Assembly: GCA_949130485.1 (NCBI GenBank)
Contig: OX422194.1
Span: 3,264,641 to 3,328,640, forward strand
DNA length: 64,000 nucleotides
Direction of reading: 5' to 3'
Source of the DNA: Agelas oroides
Lineage: Eukaryota; Porifera; Demospongiae; Agelasida; Agelasidae
The position numbers and the translations under genes were made by a program. Of the stretch, positions 53,593-64,000 are shown piece after piece (within the stretch, counting starts at the first letter, position 1; each line of letters begins with the position of its first letter). The notes under the pieces are model-generated. The model worked only from the letters and a program-made list of their open reading frames with translations. It was not told the origin of the DNA and made no database searches.

Positions 53593-56500
53593 CTAGGTCT
53601 TTCCTGGCTCTTAAATAGGCTTGCACGAGCTTCACAGGACTTCCACAGTGGAGAAAACTGCTTTCTGGATCTTTTCTGACATTCAAAGAGGCTGGCTGGA
53701 GCATCACGGGACCTCTACTGTGGTTGAAACGGCTTTGTCAGGTCTTTCCCGAATATAAACAGGCTTGCACGAGCTTCACAGGTCATCCAAAGTGGTGAAA
53801 ACTGCTTTCTCGATTCTTTATTGGCACTTAAGCAGGACTGCACGTGCTTCACAGCACCTCCTCGGAGGTTAAAACTGCTTTGTCATGTCTTTACCGCAAA
53901 TAAACAGGCTTGCACGAGGTTCTCACGGCATCCAGAGTGGTAAAAACTGATTGCTCTAGATTCCCTGGCACTTAAACAGGCTTGCACGAGCTTCACAGGA
54001 CCTCCACGGTGGTGAAAAGTGCTTTCTCTATCATTCTTGGCAGTTAAACAGGGATGCACGTACTTCACAGCACCTCCTCGGCGGTTAAAACGGTTTTATC
54101 AGGTCTTACCCGCACATACACAGGTTTGCACGTGCTTCACAGGACCTCCACAGTGGTGAAAAATGCTTTCTAGTTCTTTCCTGATGCTTAAACAGGCTAG
54201 CATGTGTACATCCACAGTGGTGAAAACTGCTTTGAAGTTCTTTCCTGGTGCTTAAACAGGACTGCACGAGTTTCACAGCACCTCCTCGGAGTTTAAAACT
54301 GGTTTGTCAGGTCTTTACTGCAAATAAACAGGCTTGCACGAGGTTCTCACGGCATCCAGAGTGGTAAAAACTGATTTCTCTAGACTCCCTGGCACTTAAA
54401 CAGCCTTGAACGAGCTTCACATGACCTCCACAGTGGTGAAAAGTGATTTCTCTATCATTCCTGGCAGTTAAACAGGGATGCATGTGCTTCACAGCACCTC
54501 CTCGGCGGTTAAAAGGGCTTTGTCAGCTCTTTCCCGCACATAAACAGGCTTCCACGAGCTTCGTAGGACGTCCACAGTGGTGAAAACTGCTGTCTAGGTC
54601 TTTTCTGGTGCTTAAACAGGCTTGGACGAGCTTCACAGGACTTCCACAGTGGTGAAAACTTCTTCCACTAGATTTCCTGTCACTCAAACAGGCCTACACG
54701 TGCTTCACAGCACCACCTCGGTGATTAAAACGGCTTTGTCAGATCATTCCCGGAAATAAACAAGCTTGCACGAGCTTCACAGGGACTCCAGAGTGGTAAA
54801 AACTGCTGTCTAGGTCTTTCCTCGCTCTTAAACAGGCTTGCACGAGCTTCACAGGAGTTCAACAGTGGAGAAAGCTGCTTTCTGAATCTTTCATGGCACA
54901 TAACAGCATTTGCACGGGGGTTAAAACAGCTTTCTCGGACCTTTTCCGTGTTTAAACAGGCTTGCACTTTCCTCATAGGACCTCCACACTGGAGAAAACT
55001 GCTTTATGACATTCAAAGAGGCTGGCTGGAACATCACGGGACCTCTACTGTGGTTTGCACGAGCTTCACAGGTCATCCACAGTGGTGAAAACTGCTTTTT
55101 CGATTCTTTCTTGGCACTTAAGCAGGACTGCACGTGCTTCACAGCACCTCCTCGGAGGTTAAAACTGCTTTGTCAGGTCTTTACCGCAAATAAACAAGCT
55201 TGCACGAGGTTCTCACGGCATCCAGAGTTGTAAAAACTGATTTCTCTAGAGTCTCTGGCACTTAAACAGCCTTGCACGAGCTTCACACGACCTCCACAGT
55301 GGTGAAAACTGCTTTCTAGGCCTTTCCTGGTGTTTAAACAGGGTTGGACGAGATTCACACGTCCTCCACAGTGGTGAAAACTGCTTTCTCGATCATTCCT
55401 GGCTGTTGAACAGGGATGCACATGCCTCACAGCACCTCCTCAGAAATTAAAAAGGATTTGTGGGGTGTTTCCCGCATATAAAGAAGTTTGCACGAGCTTC
55501 ACAATGCTTCCAGAGTGGTAGAAATTGCTTTCTGGGTGTTTCGTGGTTCTGAAACAGGCTTGCATGAGCTTCACAGGTCATCCACAGTGGTGAAATCTGC
55601 TTTCTCGATTCTTTCCTGGCACGTAAACAGGACTGCACGTGCTTCACAGCACCTCCTCGGAGTTTAAAACTGCTTTGTCAGGTCTTTACCGCAAATAAAC
55701 AGGTGTGCACGAGGTTCTCACGGCATCCAGAGTGGTGAAAACTGATTTCTCTAGATTCACTGGTACTTAAACAGCCTTTCACGAGCTTCACAGGACATCC
55801 ACAGTGGTGAAAACTGCTTTCTCGATCGTTCATGGCAGTTGAACAGGGATGCACGTGCTTCACAGCACCTCTTCATAGGTTAAAACGGCTTTATGGGGTC
55901 TTTCCCGCACGTAAAGAGGTTTGCACGAGCTTCACAATGCTTCCAGAGTGGTAGAAACGTCTTTCTAGCTCTTTCCTGGTGCTTAAACAGGGCTTTCTCG
56001 AACTTTAATGGCACTAAAACAGGCCTGAACGTGCTTCACATCACCTCCTCGGCAGTTAAAAGGGCTTTGTCAGGTCTTTCCCACACATAAACAGGCTTGC
56101 ACGAGCTTCATAGGATGTCCACAGTGGTGAAAACTGCTTTCTAGGTCTTTCCTGGCTCTTAAACAGACTTGCACAAGCTTTAAAAGGCCTCCTGAGTGGT
56201 AAAAACCTAGAGTCCCTGGCACTTAAACAGGCCTGCTCGTGGTGCACAGCACCTGCATGGCGATTAAAACGGCTTTGTCAGGTCTTTGCCACAAATAAAC
56301 AGGATTGCACGAGCTTCACAGGGCCTCCAGAGCGATAAAAACTGCTTTCTAGATCTTTCCTGGATATTAAACAGGCTTGCGCGAGCTTCAAAGGACCTCC
56401 ACAGTGGTGAAAGCTGCTTTCTAGTTCTTTCCTGGCAGTTGAACTGGGATGCACGTGCCTCACAGCACCTCCTCACAAATTAAAACGGCTTTATGGGGTC

Positions 56501-59500
56501 TTTCCCGCACATAAAGAGGTTTGTACAAGCTTCACAATGCTTCCAGAGTGGTAAAAACTGCTTTCTAGGTCTTTCATGGCTCTTAAACAAGCTTGCACGA
56601 GCTTCACAGGACTTCCACAGTAGAGAAAACTGCTTTCTGGATCTTTCATGGCACATAACAGCACTTGCACAAGGGTTAAAACAGCTTTCTCAGACCTTTT
56701 CCGTGTTTAAACAGGCTTGCACTTGCCTCACAGGACCTCCACAGTGGTGAAAACTGCTTTCTCAATCATTCCTGGCAGTTGAACAGGGATGCACGTGCTT
56801 CACAGCATCTCCTCAGAGGTTAAAACGGCTTTATGGGGTCTTTCCCTCATATAAAGAGGTTTGCACAAGCTTCACAATGCTTCCAGAGTGGTAGAAACTG
56901 CTTTCTAGGTCTTTCCTGACTCTTAAACAGGCTTGCACGAGCTTCACAGGAATTCCACAGTGGAGAAAACTGCTTTCTGGATCTTTTCTGTCATTCAAAG
57001 ATGCTGGCTGGAGCATCACGGGACCTCTACTGTGGTTGAAACGGGTTTGTCAGGTCTTTCCCGAATATAAACAGCTGCATTCTGGATCTATCATGGCACA
57101 TAACAACACTTGCACGGGGGTTAAAACAGCTTTCTCAGACCTTTTCCGTGTTTAAACCGGCTAGCACATTGCTCACAGGACCTGCACAGTGGAGAAAACT
57201 GCTTTCTGACATTCAAAGAGGCTGGCTGGAGCATCACGGGACCTCTACTGTGGTTTAAACTGCTTTGTCAGGTCTTTCCCGAATATAAACAGGCTTGCAC
57301 GAGCTTCACAGGTCATCCACAGTGGTGAAAACTGCTTTCTCGATTCTTTCTTGGTACTTAAGCAGGACTGCACGTGCTTCACAGCACCTCCTCGGAGGTT
57401 AAAACTGCTTTGTCAGGTCTTTACCGCAAATAAACAGGCTTGCACGAGGTTCTCACGGCATCCAGAGTGGTGAAAACTGATTTCTCTAGATTCACTGGCA
57501 CTTAAACAGCCTTGCACGAGCTTCACAGGACCTCCACGGTGGTGAAAAGTGCTTTCTAGTTCTTTCCTGATGCTTAAATAGGCGTGCACGAGCTTCACAG
57601 GACCTCCACAGTGGTGAAAACTGCTTTTTAGTTCTTTCCTGCTGCTTAAACAGGCTTGGACAAGCTTCACAGGACTTCCACGGAGGTGAAAACTGCTTTA
57701 TCGGTCTTTACTGGCAAATAAACAGGCCTGAATGTGCTTCACAGCTCCTCCTCGGCGGTTAAAAGGGCTTTGTCAGGTCTTTCCCGCACATAAACAGGCT
57801 TGCGTGAGCTTCATAGGACGTCCACAGTGGTGGAAAATGCTTTCTAGGTTGCACGAGCTTCACAGGTCATCCACGGTGGTGAAAACTGCTTTCTCGATTC
57901 TTTCTTGGCACCTAAACAGGACTGCCCGTGCTTCACAGCACCTCCTCGGAGGTGAAAAGTGCTTTGTCAGGTCTTTACCGCAAATAAACAGGCTTGCACG
58001 AGGTTCTCACGGCATCCAGAGTGGTGAAAACTGATTTCTCAAGATTCACTGGTACTTAAACAGCCTTGCACGAGTTTCACAGGACCTCCACGGTGGTGAA
58101 AATTGCTTTCTAGTTCTTTCCTGATGCTTAAGCAGGGTTGGACGAGCTTCACAGGACATCCACAGTGGTGAAAACTGCTTTCTCGATCATTCCTGGCAGT
58201 TGAACAGGGATGCACATGCTTTTCAGCACCTCTTCATAGGTTAAAACCGCTTTATGGGGTCTTTCCCGCACATAAAGAGGTTTGCACAAGCTTCACAATG
58301 CTTCCAGAGTGGTAGAAACTGCTTTCTAGGTCTTTCCTGGCTCTTAAATAGGTTTGCACGAGCTTCACAGGACCTCCACAGTGGTGAAAACTGCTTTCTA
58401 GTTCTTTCCTGGTGCTTAAACAGCGTTGGACGAGATTCACAAGACTTCCACAGTAGTGAAAACTGCTTTCTCGAACTTTACTGGCACTTAAACAGGCCTG
58501 AACGTGCTTCACATCACCTCCTCGGCGGTTAAAAGGGCTTTGTCAGGTCTTTCCCACACATAAACAGGCTTGATCGAGCTTCATAGGAGGACCACAGTGG
58601 TGAAAACTGCTTTCTAGGTCTTTCCTGGTTCTTAAACAGGTTTGCACAAGCTTCAAAACGCCACCTGAGTTGTAAAAACCTAGAGTCCCTGGTACTTAAA
58701 CCGGCCTGCTCGTGGTACACAGCACCTGCACGGCAGTTAAAACGGCTTTGTAAGGTCTTTGCCCCAAATAAACAGGATTGCACGGGCTTCACAGGACCTC
58801 CAGAGTGGTAAAAACTGCTTTCTAGGTCTTTCCTGGATCTTAAACAGGCTTGCACGAGGTTCAAAAGACCTCCACAGTGGTTAAAAATGCTTTCTAGTTC
58901 TTTCCTGGTGCTTAAACAGGATTGCACGAGCTTCACAGGACTTCCACAGAGGTGAAAACTGCTTTCTCGGTCTTTACTGGCACATAAACAGGCCTGAACG
59001 TGCTTCACAGCTCCTCCTCGTCGGTTGAAAGGGCTTTGTCTGGTCTTTCCCGCACAGAAACAGGCTTCCACGAGATTCATAGGACGTCCACAGTGGTGAA
59101 AACTGCTTTCTAGGTTGTACGAGCTTCATAAGGTCATCCACAGTGGTGAAAACTGCTTTCTCGATTCTTTCTTGGCACCTAAACCGGACTGCACGTGCTT
59201 CACAGCACCTCCTCGGAGGTTAAAACTGCTTGGTCAATACCCCCACATACACAGGCTTGCACGAGCTTCACAGGACCTCCAAAGGTGTGAAAACAGCTTT
59301 CTAGTTCTTTCCTGGTACTTAAACAGGTTTTTTGGACGAGCTTCACAGGACTTCCACAGTGGTGAAAACTGCTTTCTCTAGATTTCCTCGTACTTAAACA
59401 GAGCTTCACGAGCTTCATAGCACCTCCTCGGCGGTTAAAACGGCTTTGTCAGGTCTTTCCCGCATCTAAACAGGTTTGCACGAACATCACAGGACGTCCA

Positions 59501-62500
59501 CAGTGGTGAAAACCGATTTATAGGTCTTTCCTGGCTCTTAAACAGGCTTGCAGGAGCTTCACAGGACCTCCACAGCGGTGAACACTGCTTTCTCGATCAT
59601 TCCTGGCAGTTAAACAGGGTTGCACGTACTTCACAGCACCTCCTCGGCGGCTAAAACTACTTTATAAGGTCTTTCCCGCACATAAACACGCTTGCACGGG
59701 CTTCACAGGGCCTCCACGGTAGTGAAAACTGCTCTCTAGTTCTTTCCTGGTACTTAAATAGTCTTGCACGAGTTTCACAGGACATCCACAGTGGTAAAAA
59801 CTGCTTTCTACATCTTTCCTAACACTTAAATAGACTTGCACGAGGTTCACACGCCTTCTCTGGAGGTTAAAAGCGCTTTATGAGATCTTTCACGCACATA
59901 AACAGGCTGGCACAAGTATTACTGTACTTCCATTGTCGTGAAACCAGCTTTCTAGTTCTTTCTTGGTACTTAAACAGGCTTGGACGGGCTTCACACGGCT
60001 TCCACAGTGGTGAAAACTGCATTCTCGATCTTTACTGGCACTTAAACAGGCCAGAACGTGCTTCACATCACCTCCTCGGAGGTTAAAACGGCTTTATCAG
60101 CTCTTTCACGCACATACACAGGCTTACACGAGCTTCACCGTGCCTCCACAGTGGTTAAAACTGCTTTCACGATCTTTACTGGCATTTAAACAGGCCTGCA
60201 CGTGCTTCATAGCTTCTGCACGGCGGATAAAACAGCTTTTTCAGACCTTTCCTGCATTTAAACAGGCTTGCACGAGCATCACAGGACGTCCACAATGGTG
60301 AAAACTGCTTTCTCCAGATTTCCTGGCAATTAAACAGAGCTGCACGTGCTTCACAGCACCTCCTTGGCGGTTAAAACGGCTTTATCAGGTCTTTCCCGTA
60401 CATAAACACGCTTGCATGAGCTTCACAGAGCCTCCACGGTGGTGAAAACTGCTTTCTAGGCTTTTCCTAGCTCTTAAACAGGCTTGCACGAGCTCCACAG
60501 GACCTCCACAGTGGTGAAAACTGCTTTCTCGATCATTCCTGGCAGTTAAACAGTGATGCACGTGCTTCACAGCACCTCCTGAGCTGTTAAAACGACTTTA
60601 TCAGGTCTTTCCCACACATAAACCCGCTTGCACGGGCTTCACAGGGCCTCCACGGTAATGAAAACTGCTCTCTAGTTCTTTCCTGGTACTTAAATAGTCT
60701 TGCACGAGTTTCACAGGACATCCACAGTGGTGAAAACTGCTTTCTACATCTTTCCTAACACTTAAATAGACTTGCACGAGCTTCACACGCCTTCTCGGGA
60801 GGTTAAAAGCGCTTTATGAGACCTTTAACGCACATAAACAGGCTGGCACAAGTATTACACTACCTCCATTGTGGTGAAAACAGCTTTCTAGTTCTTTCTT
60901 GGTACGTAAAGAGGCTTGGATGGGCTTCACACGGCTTCCACAGTGGTGAAAACTGCATTCTCGATCTTTACTGGCACTTAAACAGGCCAGCACATGCTTC
61001 ACATCACCTCCTCGGCGGTTAAAACGGCTTTATCAGCTCTTTCACGCACATACACACGCTTGCATGAGCTTCTCAAAGACTCCACAGTGGTGAAAACTGC
61101 TTTCTAGGCTTTTCCTGGCTCTTAAACAGGCTTGCACGATCTTCACAGGGCCTCCACAGTGGTGAAAACTGATTTCTAGGTCTTTCCTTGCTCTTAAACA
61201 GTCTTGCACGAGCTTCACAGGACCTCCACAGTGGTGAAAACTGCTTTCTCGATCAATCATGGCAGTTAAACAGGGATGCACTTGCTTCACAGCGCCTCCT
61301 CGGTGGTTAAAACAATTTTATCCTGTCTTTCTCCACATAAACAGTCTTGCACGAGCTTCACAGGGCCTCCACAGTTGTGAAAACTGCTTTCTAGGTCTTT
61401 CCTGACACTTAAACAGGCCTGCACGAGCTTCACAGGATCTCTCGGGAGGTTAAAACCGCTTTGTGAGAGCTTTCACGGCTTGCACGAGCATTACAGGACC
61501 TCCAGAGTGGAGAAAACACGGTTCTACATCTTTTCTGACCCTTAAATTGACCTGTACGAGCTTCACAAGACCTCTCGGGAGGTTAAAACCTCTTTGTGAG
61601 ACCTTTTACGCACATAAACAGGCTTGCACGAGCATTACAGGAGCTCCACAGTGGTGAAAACTGCGTTCAAGATCTTTCCTAACACTTAAGTAGACTAGTA
61701 CGAGCTTCACAGGACTTCTCTGGAGGTTAAAACCGCTTTGTTAGAGCTTTCACGCACATAAACAGGCTTGTACGAGCTTTACAGGGCCTCCAGAGTGGTC
61801 AAAACTACTTTCTAGGTCTTTCCTGTCTCTTAAACAGACTTGCATGAGTTTGACTGGAGTTTCACAGTGGTAATAATTGCTTTGCAGATCTTTCCTGGCT
61901 CTTATAAACAGGCTTGCACGAGCATCACAGGACCTCCGCAGTGGCGAAAACTGTTTTCTAAGTCTTTCCTGGCACTTAAACAGGCCTGCACGTGGTTCGC
62001 AGCGCCCCTCGGCGGTTAAAACGGCTTTCTCAGGTCTTTCCCGCACATAAACACATTTGCACGAACTTCACAGGGTCTCCACAGTGGTGAAAACTGCTCT
62101 CTAAGCTTTTCCTGGCTCTTAAACAAGCTTGCACGAACTTCACTGGATTTCTACAGTGGTGAAAACTGCTTTCTAGGTCTTTCCTGACACTTAAACAGGC
62201 TTGTACGAGCTTCACAGGTCCTCTCGGGAGGTTAAAACCGCTTTGTCAAACCTTTCACACTGATAAACAGGGTTGCATGACCGTTACAGGACCGCCACAG
62301 TTGTGAAAACTGCGTTTTAGATCTTTCGTAACACTTAAATAGACTTACGCGAGCTTCACGGACCCCGCGTGAGGTTAAAACCGCTTTGTTAGACCTTTCA
62401 CGTACATAAACAGGCTTGCAATAGCATTACAGGACTTTCAGATTGGAGAAAAATGAGTTCTAGATCTTTCCTGACTCTCAAATTGACCTGCACGAGCTTC

Positions 62501-64000
62501 ACAAGACCTCTCGGGTGGTTAAAACTTCTTTGTCAGACCTTTCATGCACATAAACAGGCTTGCACGAGCTTTACAGGGCCTCCAGAGTTGTCAAAACTAC
62601 TTTCTAGGTCTTTCCTGTCTCATAAACAGGCTTGCATGAGTTTCACTCGAGTTGCACAGTGGTGAAAACTGCTTTCTCGATCATTCCTGGCAGTTAAACA
62701 GATAAGCACGTGCTTCACAACACCTCCTCGGCGGTTAAAACAGCTTTATCAGGTCTTTCCCGCACATTCACAGGCTTGCACGAGCTTCACAGGTCCGGTA
62801 AACTGCTTTCAAGGTCTTTCCTGACACTTGAACAGGCTTGCACAAGCTTCACAGGACATCTCGGGAAATTAAAACCGCTTTGTCAGACCTTTCACGCACA
62901 TAAACAACCTTGCACATGCATCACAGTACCTCCAAAGAGGTGAAAACAGCTTTCTAGTTCTTTCCTGGTACTTAAACAGGTTTGGACGAGCTTCACAGGA
63001 CTTCCACAGTGGAGAAAACTGCTTTCTGGATCTTTCATGGCACATAACAGCACTTGCACGGGGGTTAAAACAGCTTTCTCAGACCTTTTCTGTGTTTAAC
63101 CTCACAGGACCTCCACAGTGGTGAAAACTGCCTTCTCGATCATTCCTGGCAGTTAAACAGGGATGCACGTGCTTCACAGCACCTCCTCAGCGGTTAAAAC
63201 GACTTTATCAGGTCTTTCCCACACATAAACACGCTTGCACGGGCTTCACAGGGCCTCCACGGTAGTGAAAACTGCTCTCTAGTTCTTTCCTGGTACTTAA
63301 ATAGTCTAGCACGAGTTTCACAGGACATCCACAGTGGTGAAAACTGCTTCATCTTTCCTAACACTTAAATAGACTTGCACGAGCTTCACAGGACTTCTCG
63401 GGAGGTTGAAACCGCTTTATGAGACCTTTCACGCACATAAACTGGCTTGCACGTGCATTACTGGACCTCCTTATTGGAGAAAACTGCGTTCTAGATCTTT
63501 CCTGACACTTAAATTGACCTGCACGAGCTTCACAAGACCTCTCGGGTGGTTAAAACTTCTTTGTGAAACCTTTATGCACATAAACAGGCTTGCACTAGCT
63601 TTACAGGTCCTCCAGAGTGGTCAAAACTGCTTTCTAGGCCTTTCCTGTCTCTTAAACAGGCTTGCATGAGTTTCACTGATGTTTCACAGTGGTGAAAACT
63701 GCTTTCCAGATCTTTCCTGGCTATTAGACAGGTTTGCACGAGCTTCACAGGACCTCTCGGGAGGTTAACCTGGCAGTTAAACAGAGCTGCAAGTGCTTCA
63801 CAGCACCTCCTCGTCGGTTAAAACGGCTTTGTCAGGTCTTTCCCACACATAAACACTCTTGCACGAGCTTCACAGGGCCTACACAGCGGTGAAAACTGCT
63901 CTCTATGCTTTTCCTGGCTTTTAAACAACCTTGCACGAGCTTCACTGGACTTCCACAGTGGTGAAAACTGCTTTCTAGGTCTTTCCTGATGCTTAAACAG
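53593..64000 (-). repeat. 72-bp satellite array, minus orientation (right array, part 3)
   Basis: The array continues to the end of the window in one orientation. CTTCACAGCACCTCCTCGG, GGTGAAAACTGCTTTCTAGG and ACTTAAACAGGCTTGCACGA (plus-strand reading) recur every 72 bp. Trimer spacing shows in the frames at 60,385 and 60,601 (216 bp). A monomer group with GGGGTCTTTCCCGCACATAA and CACAATGCTTCCAGAG recurs near 55,895, 56,496, 56,838 and 58,257, and also in the 700-bp units. From about 61 kb a different group with TCTCGGGAGGTTAAAACC dominates, so subfamilies change along the array. Open frames, up to 183 codons, follow the 24-codon period and are not considered genes. Confidence 0.96.

Noticed and set aside
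53593-64000. Minus-strand frames up to 183 codons in the right array
   Set aside because: Same satellite by-product as in the left array; related frames recur at 216-bp and 700-bp spacing with the repeat.

Overview
The window looks like nuclear DNA of an animal, probably an invertebrate. The evidence is a BEL/Pao LTR retrotransposon (a metazoan-restricted family) with a tRNA-Tyr primer site, non-autonomous piggyBac elements with TTAA duplications, a CACTA-like element, and a very large satellite. I cannot name the species. I see no operons, ribosome binding sites, tRNA, rRNA or CRISPR, and no convincing host protein-coding gene. Apart from the retrotransposon reading frames, the many short open frames are by-products of the satellite, whose 72-bp period is exactly 24 codons.

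Layout. (1) 1-29,092: a 72-bp satellite in plus orientation, interrupted by a 1.0-kb unclassified insert (18,873-19,881) and a 1.17-kb CACTA-like element (20,175-21,343). (2) 29,093-41,578: a spacer made mostly of small transposons and decayed satellite. It holds two piggyBac-type MITEs, at least four elements that begin TAGCCTCG or TAGTCTCG (three with convincing 9-bp target duplications, one 3 kb long with a relative nested inside it), a doubled 240-bp repeat, and unclassified sequence. (3) 41,579-64,000: the same satellite in minus orientation, interrupted by a 0.4-kb unclassified insert and by a 6.1-kb BEL/Pao element (47,469-53,592, minus strand).

The satellite is organised above the monomer level. 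Its common unit is a 216-bp trimer of three diverged 72-bp monomers, seen in both arrays. One monomer of the three usually carries CACGTG. Larger recent duplications sit on top: about 861 bp, 313 bp, a block repeated at a distance of 6,078 bp, 518 bp x2, and 700 bp x3.

The most interesting material is the TAGCCTCG family of transposon-like elements with 9-bp duplications and recurrent CACGTG/TGACGT sites, and the trimeric satellite arranged as two oppositely oriented arrays around a transposon-rich spacer. No metabolic or defence system is visible.
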